Below, piece after piece: positions 5,809 through 11,637 of a stretch of 12,229 bases of DNA. A program made the translations under genes and the position numbers. Location: positions 1 to 12,229 of the forward strand of contig JBDKTK010000259.1 of assembly GCA_039680225.1 (NCBI GenBank), in the 5' to 3' direction. Below the pieces are notes generated by a model that saw nothing but the letters and a program-made list of their open reading frames with translations, did not search any database and was not told the DNA's origin. The number at the start of each line of letters is the position of its first letter. Position 1 is the stretch's first letter. Source of the stretch: JBDKTK01 sp039680225. GTDB lineage: Bacteria; Desulfobacterota; Syntrophia; Syntrophales; UBA4778.

Positions 5809-7353
5809 ATGCCGCCAAATTTCCGGAACGCCATGCCTGCCTTAAACCGGACTGAATTGATTGTCTTCCTGGCCTTTGTTTCCCTGGGCCTTGCCAACAT
5901 CCTCTCCCATGAGATGTGGCGGGACGAGTTTCAGGCATTCCTGATCGCAAAAGAGAGCGTTTCTCTCCCCGACTTATTTGAACGCACGAGGTATGAGGGC
6001 CACCCGCCGCTGTGGTTCCTGTCCCTGTTCGCCATTACCCGCTTCACGGCAGACCCGCTGGCCATGCAGATATTCCATCTCATGATCGCCTGCGCCTCGG
6101 CCCTGCTGATCCTCAAACTCCCCGCACCGGGGTGGCTGCGGTATCCTCTTGTGTTCGGGTACTTCACTGTTTACGAGTACCTGGCCCTCAGCAGGAACTA
6201 TTCCATGGGCCTGCTTTTCTGTCTTATCCTGCTCAGGCTGATGACGGCGGAGCGCAGGGACCATGCCCTGATTGCGCTCGTCCTCTTTGTCCTTTGCTTC
6301 ACCAGCGTTTACGGCCTGATCCTGGCCGCCGCGATCGGATTCTATGTCGTCCTGGATTCGGGATTCCCCACCCGCAATGTAAGGCCGGCTGCTGCTGTTT
6401 CCCTTGTCCTCCTGGCGGGGCTGGGCCTCTCCGCCGCAATCACGCTGCCTCCCCCGGACAGCGCAGTCGACACGGCCCAATGGTTCTTCAGCTTTGACGT
6501 GACGAGGGCTGCCCGGGTCCTCACGGCGATCTGGAAGAGCTACGTGCCCGTCCCGGAGTTGAACGCCCACTTCTGGGACACGCACCTGCTCGAATCCCGC
6601 CCCCTGCGCGTCGTCGTATCGCTGTTGATCCTTATAGGCTCCATGCTCATATTCATTCCCAAGCGCAATGTTTTTTTGTTTTTCTGCTTCGGGACGTTTT
6701 CGCTTTTCATTTTTTCCTATTTCAAATTTGTCGGCTACCTGCGGCACCAGGGGCATTTTTTCATCGTGTTCATGATGTGCCTCATACTAATGTGCCGGGG
6801 CGGCGCAAGGCCGTTCAAGATAACGGCCAGGGCTTTCGTGATTGCCATTCTTGCCCTGCAGATTTTCGCAGGCGCCGCGGCATCGGTCCTTGGCTGGATG
6901 CATCCCTTTACCGCCGCAAAGGCCGCGGCCCGATACATCAAGACGCAGGGATTTGATGATTATTTCATCATGGGCGACAGGGATTATGCGCTCACCAGCC
7001 TGTCGGGATACCTTGGGCAGCCGGTATTTCACTTGGCAAGCATGAAGTTCGGGACATATATAGTCTGGAACAGGGAGCGGACGAGGGAATTGGAACCGCG
7101 CGAGATTGCAGCTTATGCAAACAGGGTAGCGGCCGGACAAAACAGGAGGGCGCTGGTGGCGCTCAATTACCCGCTGCCCCCGGGCGAGACAGGCAATCTC
7201 GTCAAGGTCGCGGAATTCACGCGGAGCATTAAGAAGGATGAGACGTATTTTCTTTACATGATTGGAAACACCCTGGAAGCTGATATCAAGAAGAGGTCAT
7301 TCCTCGAAAGCGGGAATCCAGTTTTTGAATTCCCGGACCCCCGCGACGAATGA
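5809..7353 (+). CDS. GT-C-like polytopic membrane protein, putative glycosyltransferase
   Basis: 514 residues with about ten or more membrane segments in the first 362 residues (clear ones near 15-32, 85-102, 132-145, 152-182, 193-212, 266-284, 288-305, 316-329 and 341-362), then a soluble tail of about 150 residues. The first external loop carries EMWRDEFQA (35-43), the acidic pair typical of GT-C enzymes that use polyprenyl-phosphate sugars. HPPLWF (65-70), SRNYSMG (128-134) and RHQGHFF (312-318) look like further conserved loop motifs. This resembles the RgtA-D/PMT_2-like group, but the exact family is not certain. The reaction would be transfer of a sugar from a lipid-phosphate donor outside the membrane. 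AAAGG six bases before the ATG supports the start (M9 is an alternative). It converges with the FAD enzyme gene; proximity to the gtrA-like gene and pgs operon fits a surface-glycan role. Confidence 0.75.
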   Translation: MPPNFRNAMPALNRTELIVFLAFVSLGLANILSHEMWRDEFQAFLIAKESVSLPDLFERTRYEGHPPLWFLSLFAITRFTADPLAMQIFHLMIACASALLILKLPAPGWLRYPLVFGYFTVYEYLALSRNYSMGLLFCLILLRLMTAERRDHALIALVLFVLCFTSVYGLILAAAIGFYVVLDSGFPTRNVRPAAAVSLVLLAGLGLSAAITLPPPDSAVDTAQWFFSFDVTRAARVLTAIWKSYVPVPELNAHFWDTHLLESRPLRVVVSLLILIGSMLIFIPKRNVFLFFCFGTFSLFIFSYFKFVGYLRHQGHFFIVFMMCLILMCRGGARPFKITARAFVIAILALQIFAGAAASVLGWMHPFTAAKAAARYIKTQGFDDYFIMGDRDYALTSLSGYLGQPVFHLASMKFGTYIVWNRERTRELEPREIAAYANRVAAGQNRRALVALNYPLPPGETGNLVKVAEFTRSIKKDETYFLYMIGNTLEADIKKRSFLESGNPVFEFPDPRDE

Positions 7354-7408
7354 GGGCCATCCGGCCTGCCTGTCGCAGTAAATCGCAAACTCCGCGAAGA
7401 TAAAAGAA

Positions 7409-7484
7409 AGATTCTTCGTCGCGTTGACCTCAGAAGGACATCTTATATTTGTTATCCTGAGCGCCGCGAATGACCTGTTTTTTT
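7409..7484. repeat. Degenerate inverted repeat and T-run between convergent genes
   Basis: The left arm, from GATTCTTCG to CTCAGAAGGACA (7409-7440), and the right arm GTTATCCTGAGCGCCGCG with AATGACC (7451-7475), are imperfect reverse complements. Both resemble the GTCATTCTGAGCGAAGCGAAGAATC-like intergenic repeat seen in many bacterial genomes. CTCAG (7429-7433) and CTGAG (7457-7461) are perfect within it. Seven Ts follow (7478-7484), so the element probably also ends transcription of the GT-C-like gene. The T-run includes the stop codon region of the opposing FAD enzyme gene. Confidence 0.5.
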
Positions 7485-9057
7485 ATTTCGACTCGTGGTA
7501 CTCCTGCTCGGTGTTGACCTGCCAGATGTTGTCTTTCTCTTTTATGCCGTTCGCCACGTTGCTCACGGCGGTTATCGCGGTGAGCATGGAGTGGTCCTGG
7601 TTGTTGTACCTGTGCATCCCGTTGCGGCCGATCAGGAACAGGTTTTCGTACCTTCCCGTGAATTCCCGGATGACGTCGAAATCATCATACCTGCCGAAGT
7701 AAGCGGGATACGACTTTTTCATCCTGATTACCGTGCTGTCGAGAACGTCTCCTTTTGCGGCTATGCCGAGACTCGCCAGCTCTTGGGCTGCCAGCGCCGC
7801 CATTTCCCTGTCCGGACGGCCCCAGATCCCGTCGCCTTCGTTGCAGAAATATTCCAGGCCGAGCCAGACGTTATCGCTGTCCGCAACCATGTAAGGGCTC
7901 CAGTTATTGAAGACCTGGATCCTGCCCACCTTGACGTCGCTTTCCTGGACATAGATCCAGTTGTCCGGGATGATGTTGTTGAGGGTCACCTTTTTCGTTT
8001 CATTTTTGATTTTCAGTTTTTTCAGCAGGAGTCCCACCACCAGGAAATCGCGGTAAACCAGCCCCTCCGCCACATTGCGCACCATCTTCGGCATCTTCGC
8101 GTCGAGCGCCCTGACCAGGTCTTTCACGGGCATCGACGAGAAGAAATAATCCCCGGCGGCGTTCAGCAGTTCCCCGTCCGGCCTTCTCAGGGTGACTCCG
8201 GAAATTTTTTCCCCGTTGGCGCTTATGCCCACTACTTCGTGGCCAAGGAAAATTACCCCGCCTTTTTCCCTGATTGATCCGGCGACAGTCTCCCACATCT
8301 GCCCCGGACCGAACTTGGGATACAGGAAGCGCTCGATCAGGGTGGTTTCCGTTTCTTTCTGCCCGAGGGAAACGTCCCGGGCGGTTATTTTCTTTGCCGC
8401 ATGCAGCACCGACTTGAGCAGCGAGAGCCCCTTGACCCTCTGCGCGCCCCACTCGGGCTTGATTGCCGTGCACGGCACTCCCCACACCTTCTCCGTATAG
8501 TCGCGGAAGAACGTGCTGTAGAGCTCTTTACCAAACCTGTTGATAAAAAAATCTTCGAGGCTCTTTTCTTTTCTGAGCGGCAGTATCCGCGTCATCATGT
8601 AGCTCATGCCGATCCTGAAGAGGCGCTCGGAGCCGAGGTTCGAGAGGGTGCCGAAATTGAGTGAAATCGGGTAATCAAAAAATTTGCGCAGGTAATAAAT
8701 CCGCGAGAGCCGGTCGCGGACAAGCATCACCCGGTCTTGTTTCTCCGGGTCGGGCCCGTTCTTCTCGAGAAATATTTTTCTCTCATCAAGGCCCAGCAGC
8801 ACGTCGTCTTTGGCGAGCGATCCCTGAACCGGCATCATGTCCCTCCACCACTGCATGACGGTGTCCGATTTCGAGAAGAACCTGTGGCCCCCTATATCTA
8901 TCCTGTTCCCCTTGTAGTTGACCGTTTTGGAAATTCCCCCGATATCGGAAGAGCCCTCAAAGACCACGGGCCTGATGTCCGTTTTTGACGCCAGCTCGAA
9001 AGCCGCCGTGAGTCCCGCAGGGCCGGCCCCGATGATGACAGCTGTCTTCTGCTTCAT
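7483..9057 (-). CDS. FAD-dependent oxidoreductase, UDP-galactopyranose-mutase/amine-oxidase-like
   Basis: 524 residues from the ATG at 9057, chosen because GAGGGGG lies five bases before it; a TTG eleven codons upstream (9090) is open but lacks support. The N-terminal VIIGAGPAGLTAAFEL (7-22) is the FAD-binding GxGxxG fold, with E34 ending strand 2. SSDIGGISKTVNYKGNRIDIGGHRFFSK (36-63) holds the GG doublet and is close to UDP-galactopyranose mutases and protoporphyrinogen-oxidase-like flavoenzymes. The C-terminal NLFLIGRNGMHRYNNQDHSM (472-491) is the second FAD contact. The protein is about 150 residues longer than classic UDP-galactopyranose mutase, so a mutase is possible but not shown; a flavin-dependent sugar or polyprenyl-lipid reaction is an alternative. 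It follows the gtrA-like gene at 57 bases in the same direction, supporting a role in glycan building. Confidence 0.83.
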   Translation of the reverse strand: MKQKTAVIIGAGPAGLTAAFELASKTDIRPVVFEGSSDIGGISKTVNYKGNRIDIGGHRFFSKSDTVMQWWRDMMPVQGSLAKDDVLLGLDERKIFLEKNGPDPEKQDRVMLVRDRLSRIYYLRKFFDYPISLNFGTLSNLGSERLFRIGMSYMMTRILPLRKEKSLEDFFINRFGKELYSTFFRDYTEKVWGVPCTAIKPEWGAQRVKGLSLLKSVLHAAKKITARDVSLGQKETETTLIERFLYPKFGPGQMWETVAGSIREKGGVIFLGHEVVGISANGEKISGVTLRRPDGELLNAAGDYFFSSMPVKDLVRALDAKMPKMVRNVAEGLVYRDFLVVGLLLKKLKIKNETKKVTLNNIIPDNWIYVQESDVKVGRIQVFNNWSPYMVADSDNVWLGLEYFCNEGDGIWGRPDREMAALAAQELASLGIAAKGDVLDSTVIRMKKSYPAYFGRYDDFDVIREFTGRYENLFLIGRNGMHRYNNQDHSMLTAITAVSNVANGIKEKDNIWQVNTEQEYHESK

Positions 9058-9082
9058 TGATGCCCCCTCGCTCCCTCCTGAA

Positions 9083-9107
9083 GATTTCAAATTTCAGATT
9101 TCAAATT
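9083..9107. repeat. AT-rich ATTTCAAATTT repeat in the gtrA/FAD gap
   Basis: Tandem units around GATTTCAAATTTCA and GATTTCAAATT fill the gap between the gtrA-like gene and the FAD enzyme gene, just upstream of the SD of the latter. The same motif in the other orientation lies at 11144-11176. It is an interspersed low-complexity element, very unlike the surrounding GC-rich sequence. Confidence 0.7.
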
Positions 9108-9114
9108 AAAAAAT

Positions 9115-9546
9115 TCACCTGAAGAGCAGAAATTTTCTTGCGAAGAAGTTCCAGAGGTAAACGGATACGGTGGAAAAGAGTTTTGAAACCAGGTAATGGA
9201 ACTTTGCCAGTTCGGTGAAGAACCAGATGATAAGTTCATTGAGCCCAAGCCCGACTATCCCGATCACGGTGAACAGCGCGACTTCCAGCCAGACGTTCTT
9301 CATTGTGCGGCTCTGGAACACCCACGCAATGCTCAGCAGGTAATTGACTGTAACGCCCGCCAGGAAAGCCAGCGCGGCCGAAACAAGGTAATGTACGTAC
9401 ATCCAGTCGGTGAGAAAGTACAAGGAACCGAAATCGAACAGGAAGGCTATTCCGCCGACGAACGTATAACGGAACAGCTGGACGAGGGTGTTGTCTGTCC
9501 CGGCTTTAAAGAGCAGCTCATTTGCGCGCATCAACTTTCCATTCAC
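9115..9546 (-). CDS. GtrA-like small membrane protein
   Basis: 143 residues from a GTG at 9546 with GAGG eight bases upstream; ATG at codon 6 (9531, behind GGAAAG) is equally possible. Four membrane segments (about 27-46, 53-72, 86-109, 118-134) and family signatures are visible: LFRYTFVGGIAFLFDFG (24-40), VNYLLSIAWVF (67-77) and WNFFARKFLLF (132-142). GtrA-family proteins act in moving undecaprenyl-phosphate-linked sugars across the membrane, or support glycosyltransferases that use such donors (GtrB/GtrC in O-antigen glucosylation). No GtrB-like dolichol-phosphate sugar synthase is encoded in the window. It is first in a two-gene minus-strand unit with the FAD enzyme. Its predicted promoter (9611-9639) overlaps a perfect palindrome, so repression or activation there is likely. 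Confidence 0.88.
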   Translation of the reverse strand: MNGKLMRANELLFKAGTDNTLVQLFRYTFVGGIAFLFDFGSLYFLTDWMYVHYLVSAALAFLAGVTVNYLLSIAWVFQSRTMKNVWLEVALFTVIGIVGLGLNELIIWFFTELAKFHYLVSKLFSTVSVYLWNFFARKFLLFR

Positions 9547-9610
9547 GTATTTGCCTCAAGGAATATTCTCTGTTCCGCCTTTTTTAAGATAGTTGCTGTA
9601 TGTTTGTGGG

Positions 9611-9639
9611 TCTATAAGGAATACTTTGATTTTTGTTCA
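9611..9639 (-). promoter_or_regulatory. Predicted promoter of the gtrA-FAD unit
   Basis: On the minus strand TGAACA (9634-9639; 4 of 6) is followed after 17 bases by TATAGA (9611-9616; 4 of 6). The -35 lies inside the palindrome at 9635-9653, which would place a bound regulator on the promoter. The leader to the GTG would be about 60 bases. Confidence 0.4.
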
Positions 9640-9662
9640 GAATAGTTCTGAACCCGTTCAGG
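9635..9662. promoter_or_regulatory. Operator-like palindrome with an extra half-site
   Basis: GTTCAGAATAGTTCTGAAC (9635-9653) is a perfect 8-base inverted repeat around a TAG centre. A further half-site, GTTCAGG, begins at 9656, exactly 21 bases (two helical turns) after the first GTTCAG. This arrangement is typical of a dimeric regulator site. The regulator is not identifiable from the window. Confidence 0.55.
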
Positions 9663-9743
9663 CATTGGAGGCGGTAAGTTGCAGCCGCAATGATTTCCGG
9701 CCCGGGAGGCTAGTCACTCTACTTTCCTGTTGCTTGTTCCTCA

Positions 9744-9766
9744 GGGCGCCGCATTTAAGGGCGCCC
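9744..9766. other. GC hairpin in the intergenic region
   Basis: GGGCGCC (9744-9750) and GGCGCCC (9760-9766) form a perfect 7-base stem with a 9-base loop. No T-run follows on plus (GAAACC), so a terminator in that direction is unlikely. It may belong to a structured leader of the pgs operon. Confidence 0.4.
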
Positions 9767-9904
9767 GAAACCGGATAGGTCCGTCCCGGCGGTCTCTTTC
9801 AGCCCTTCAATCCTTTCGGGGCGGAAATACAATCAGGACTTTCGAATGCTTGATTCAGTTTATGGAGGATTTTCTTCATGCCTTCTTTTGACTACCCTTT
9901 AAGT

Positions 9905-9953
9905 CCGGCACCCTCACAAAATGAGGGCTGCCGGAACGAAGTCCGGGAGAGGG
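9905..9953 (+). promoter_or_regulatory. Leader hairpin next to the pgsB ribosome binding site
   Basis: CCGGC-A-CCCTC (9905-9915) pairs with GAGGG-CT-GCCGG (9923-9934) around an ACAAAAT loop. The same CCCTC can instead pair with GAGGG at 9949-9953, which is the SD of pgsB, and ACCCT (9894-9898) is complementary to AGGGT (9950-9954). The leader could therefore switch between an open and a masked SD. Structure is by eye only. Confidence 0.4.
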
Positions 9954-9957
9954 TTTT

Positions 9958-11151
9958 ATGGCTGGAGAGGGCTTCCTTTTTCTTATTTTCGCCCTGCTGT
10001 GCGCGGCGGGAATATGGGAATGGCTCGCCCATAAGGCCAACCTCGCGAGGATCCCGGTCCGCATCCATGTCAACGGCACGCGGGGGAAGTCCAGCGTGGT
10101 CAGGCTCATCGCCGGGGGGATAAGGGAGAGCGGGACCGTGACCTGCGCCAAGACGACCGGGACGCTCGCCCGGATGATCCTTCCGGACGCCTCGGAATAC
10201 CCGATTTTCCGGCCGGCCGGAGCCAATGTCATCGAGCAGGTGAGGATAGTGTCTGTCGCCGCGAGCTGCGGGGCCGGCGCCTTCGTCCTGGAGTGCATGG
10301 CCCTCCAGCCTCACCTGCAATGGCTGAGCGAGTCGAAGTTCCTCAGGGCCACCCACGGGGTGATCACTAATGTAAGGGCCGATCACCTCGACGTGATGGG
10401 GCCGGAGGAAAACGACGTCGCTCTGGCCCTCGCCGGTACAACCCCGAAAAACTCGAAGCTCTTCACGGCCGAAAGAAAATACCTGCCCGTCTTCGAGCGT
10501 TCCGCCCGCGACCGGCGCGCCAGCCTCATTGGCGTCACGGCCGAAGATGTGGCCGCGATCAGGGACGCGGACATGGCCGGGTTCTCCTATGTCGAGCACA
10601 AGGAAAACGTGGCGCTCGCCCTGAGCGTCTGCCGGGACCTTGGCATAGACCGCGAAACCGCCCTGCGAGGCATGTGGAAGGCGCCCCCGGACCCGGGCGT
10701 GCTGACCATGTCGCACCTGACATTCTTCGGGCGGGACATATATTTCGTCAACGCCTTTGCCGCGAACGACCCAGAATCGTCCGAACAGCTCTGGAACATG
10801 GCAATCGACCGCTATCCTCAAGCCAGCAAGCGCATCATCATATTCAATTGCCGCAGCGACCGCCCCAACCGCTCCGAGCAACTGGGGGCGGCGTGCCCGA
10901 ACTGGCGGGAAGCCGACCACTACCTTTTGATGGGCAGCGGAACGTACTTCCTCGCAAGGGCTGCCGTTTCGAACGGCCTGCCGATGAGAAAGATTATTAC
11001 CGCGGAAAACGAACCGGAGAGCGAGATCTTCGAAAAGGTCATCGAGCTGGCGGGCGAATCCACGCTGGTCGCAGGCCTCGGGAACACCAAGGGCCGCGGG
11101 TTGGGCCTGGCGCGCTATTTCCGGAACCGGAGCGAGCTGAAAAAAATTTGA
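9958..11151 (+). CDS. pgsB: Poly-gamma-glutamate synthase ligase subunit PgsB (CapB)
   Basis: 397 residues, a Mur-ligase-like amide ligase that activates the gamma-carboxyl of glutamate with ATP and extends poly-gamma-glutamate at the membrane. An N-terminal membrane anchor (6-20) precedes IPVRIHVNGTRGKSSVVRL (32-50), the P-loop (NGTRGKS, 39-45). KTTGTLARMI (65-74), LECMALQPHL (111-120), TNVRADHLDVMGP (137-149), KAPPDPG (241-247), NAFAANDPESS (265-275) and FNCRSDRPNRS (296-306) all match Bacillus PgsB (about 393 residues). The SD is GAGAGGG four bases before the ATG, possibly subject to the leader hairpin. pgsC follows after 30 bases. The stop codon lies inside an AT-rich repeat (11144-11176). 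Product may be a capsule, released polymer or wall-linked polymer; the window cannot say. Confidence 0.96.
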   Translation: MAGEGFLFLIFALLCAAGIWEWLAHKANLARIPVRIHVNGTRGKSSVVRLIAGGIRESGTVTCAKTTGTLARMILPDASEYPIFRPAGANVIEQVRIVSVAASCGAGAFVLECMALQPHLQWLSESKFLRATHGVITNVRADHLDVMGPEENDVALALAGTTPKNSKLFTAERKYLPVFERSARDRRASLIGVTAEDVAAIRDADMAGFSYVEHKENVALALSVCRDLGIDRETALRGMWKAPPDPGVLTMSHLTFFGRDIYFVNAFAANDPESSEQLWNMAIDRYPQASKRIIIFNCRSDRPNRSEQLGAACPNWREADHYLLMGSGTYFLARAAVSNGLPMRKIITAENEPESEIFEKVIELAGESTLVAGLGNTKGRGLGLARYFRNRSELKKI

Positions 11152-11176
11152 AATTTCAAATTTGAAATTTGAGATT
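11144..11176. repeat. AT-rich TTTGAAATTT repeat in the pgsB/pgsC gap
   Basis: AAATTTGAAATTTCAAATTT followed by GAAATTTGAGATT covers the pgsB stop (11149-11151) and most of the 30-base gap to pgsC. It is the same motif family as 9083-9107. It is near-palindromic (TTTGAAATTTCAAA) and contrasts sharply with GC-rich neighbours. Confidence 0.7.
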
Positions 11177-11181
11177 AATTT

Positions 11182-11637
11182 ATGATCGAGCTTCTTCCCG
11201 TTTCAATAGGAATCGGCCTTGTAGTAAGCCTGGTGCTCTCCGAGGCCCTTGGGATGGCCGGGGCCGGGCTCGTGGTGCCCGGCTACTTTGCCCTCTACCT
11301 TACTGAACCCCTGAGCGTCGGCTTGACACTCCTCGCAGGCATAGCGGCTTACGGCATAGTCCGGGTGCTCGGCTCCACCATGATCATATTCGGCAGGCGC
11401 CGCACAATAATGATGATCCTTGCCGGGTACCTGACCGGGATGGTCGCGCGGCGCCTCGTTGCCGGCGCCATCGGGGGAGATGAATTGTACAACGTGATCG
11501 GGTTCATAATACCGGGGCTGATCGCTATCTGGATAGACCGCCGGGGCATGATCGAGTCCCTGTGCTCTTTGATCACGGCTTCGGTCATCGTCCGCCTGAT
11601 CCTGATTCTGGCCTTCGGAGCGGGGCTGCACCGATGA
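11182..11637 (+). CDS. pgsC: Poly-gamma-glutamate synthase membrane subunit PgsC (CapC)
   Basis: 151 residues, highly hydrophobic, with about four to five membrane segments. It matches Bacillus PgsC (149 residues) in layout and in motifs: SEALGMAGAGLVVPGYFALYL (20-40), IIFGRRRTIMMILAGY (68-83) and NVIGFIIPGLIAIWIDRRG (104-122). PgsC partners PgsB to form the membrane synthase. No good SD precedes the ATG; only GAG in the AT-rich repeat is present, so translation may depend on coupling with pgsB. Its TGA overlaps the next gene's ATG (ATGA, 11634-11637). Confidence 0.95.
   Translation: MIELLPVSIGIGLVVSLVLSEALGMAGAGLVVPGYFALYLTEPLSVGLTLLAGIAAYGIVRVLGSTMIIFGRRRTIMMILAGYLTGMVARRLVAGAIGGDELYNVIGFIIPGLIAIWIDRRGMIESLCSLITASVIVRLILILAFGAGLHR

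Larger units (their letters stand above)
9547..9957. other. 411-base structured region between divergent gtrA-like and pgs operons
   Basis: It holds no credible gene. It contains a gtrA-side promoter with palindrome (9611-9662), a GC hairpin (9744-9766), small GC stems between about 9770 and 9825, a possible weak plus promoter (TTCAAT 9806-9811 with TACAAT 9828-9833), and a hairpin just before the pgsB SD (9905-9934). Known riboswitch cores (c-di-GMP-I, TPP, cobalamin, preQ1) were looked for by eye and not found. Confidence 0.6.

Noticed and set aside
9058..9090. Eleven-codon N-terminal extension of the FAD enzyme from a TTG start
   Set aside because: The ATG at 9057 has an excellent SD (GAGGGGG) inside this extension, and the family begins right before the GxGxxG motif. 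The TTG itself lies in the AT-rich repeat.
9660..9860. Candidate known riboswitch or tRNA in the gtrA/pgsB gap
   Set aside because: GC stems and a GAAACCGGATAGGT segment recall parts of the c-di-GMP-I aptamer, but the conserved GCAAAGCC-type core is missing. No T-loop GGTTCGAATCC or acceptor pairing for a tRNA was seen.
9878..10123. Upstream frame starting at ATG 9878 behind GGAGG and reading into pgsB in another frame
   Set aside because: Most of it is a shadow of pgsB and its product is not protein-like. GGAGG-10-ATG is nonetheless a plausible initiation signal, so a regulatory uORF cannot be fully excluded.
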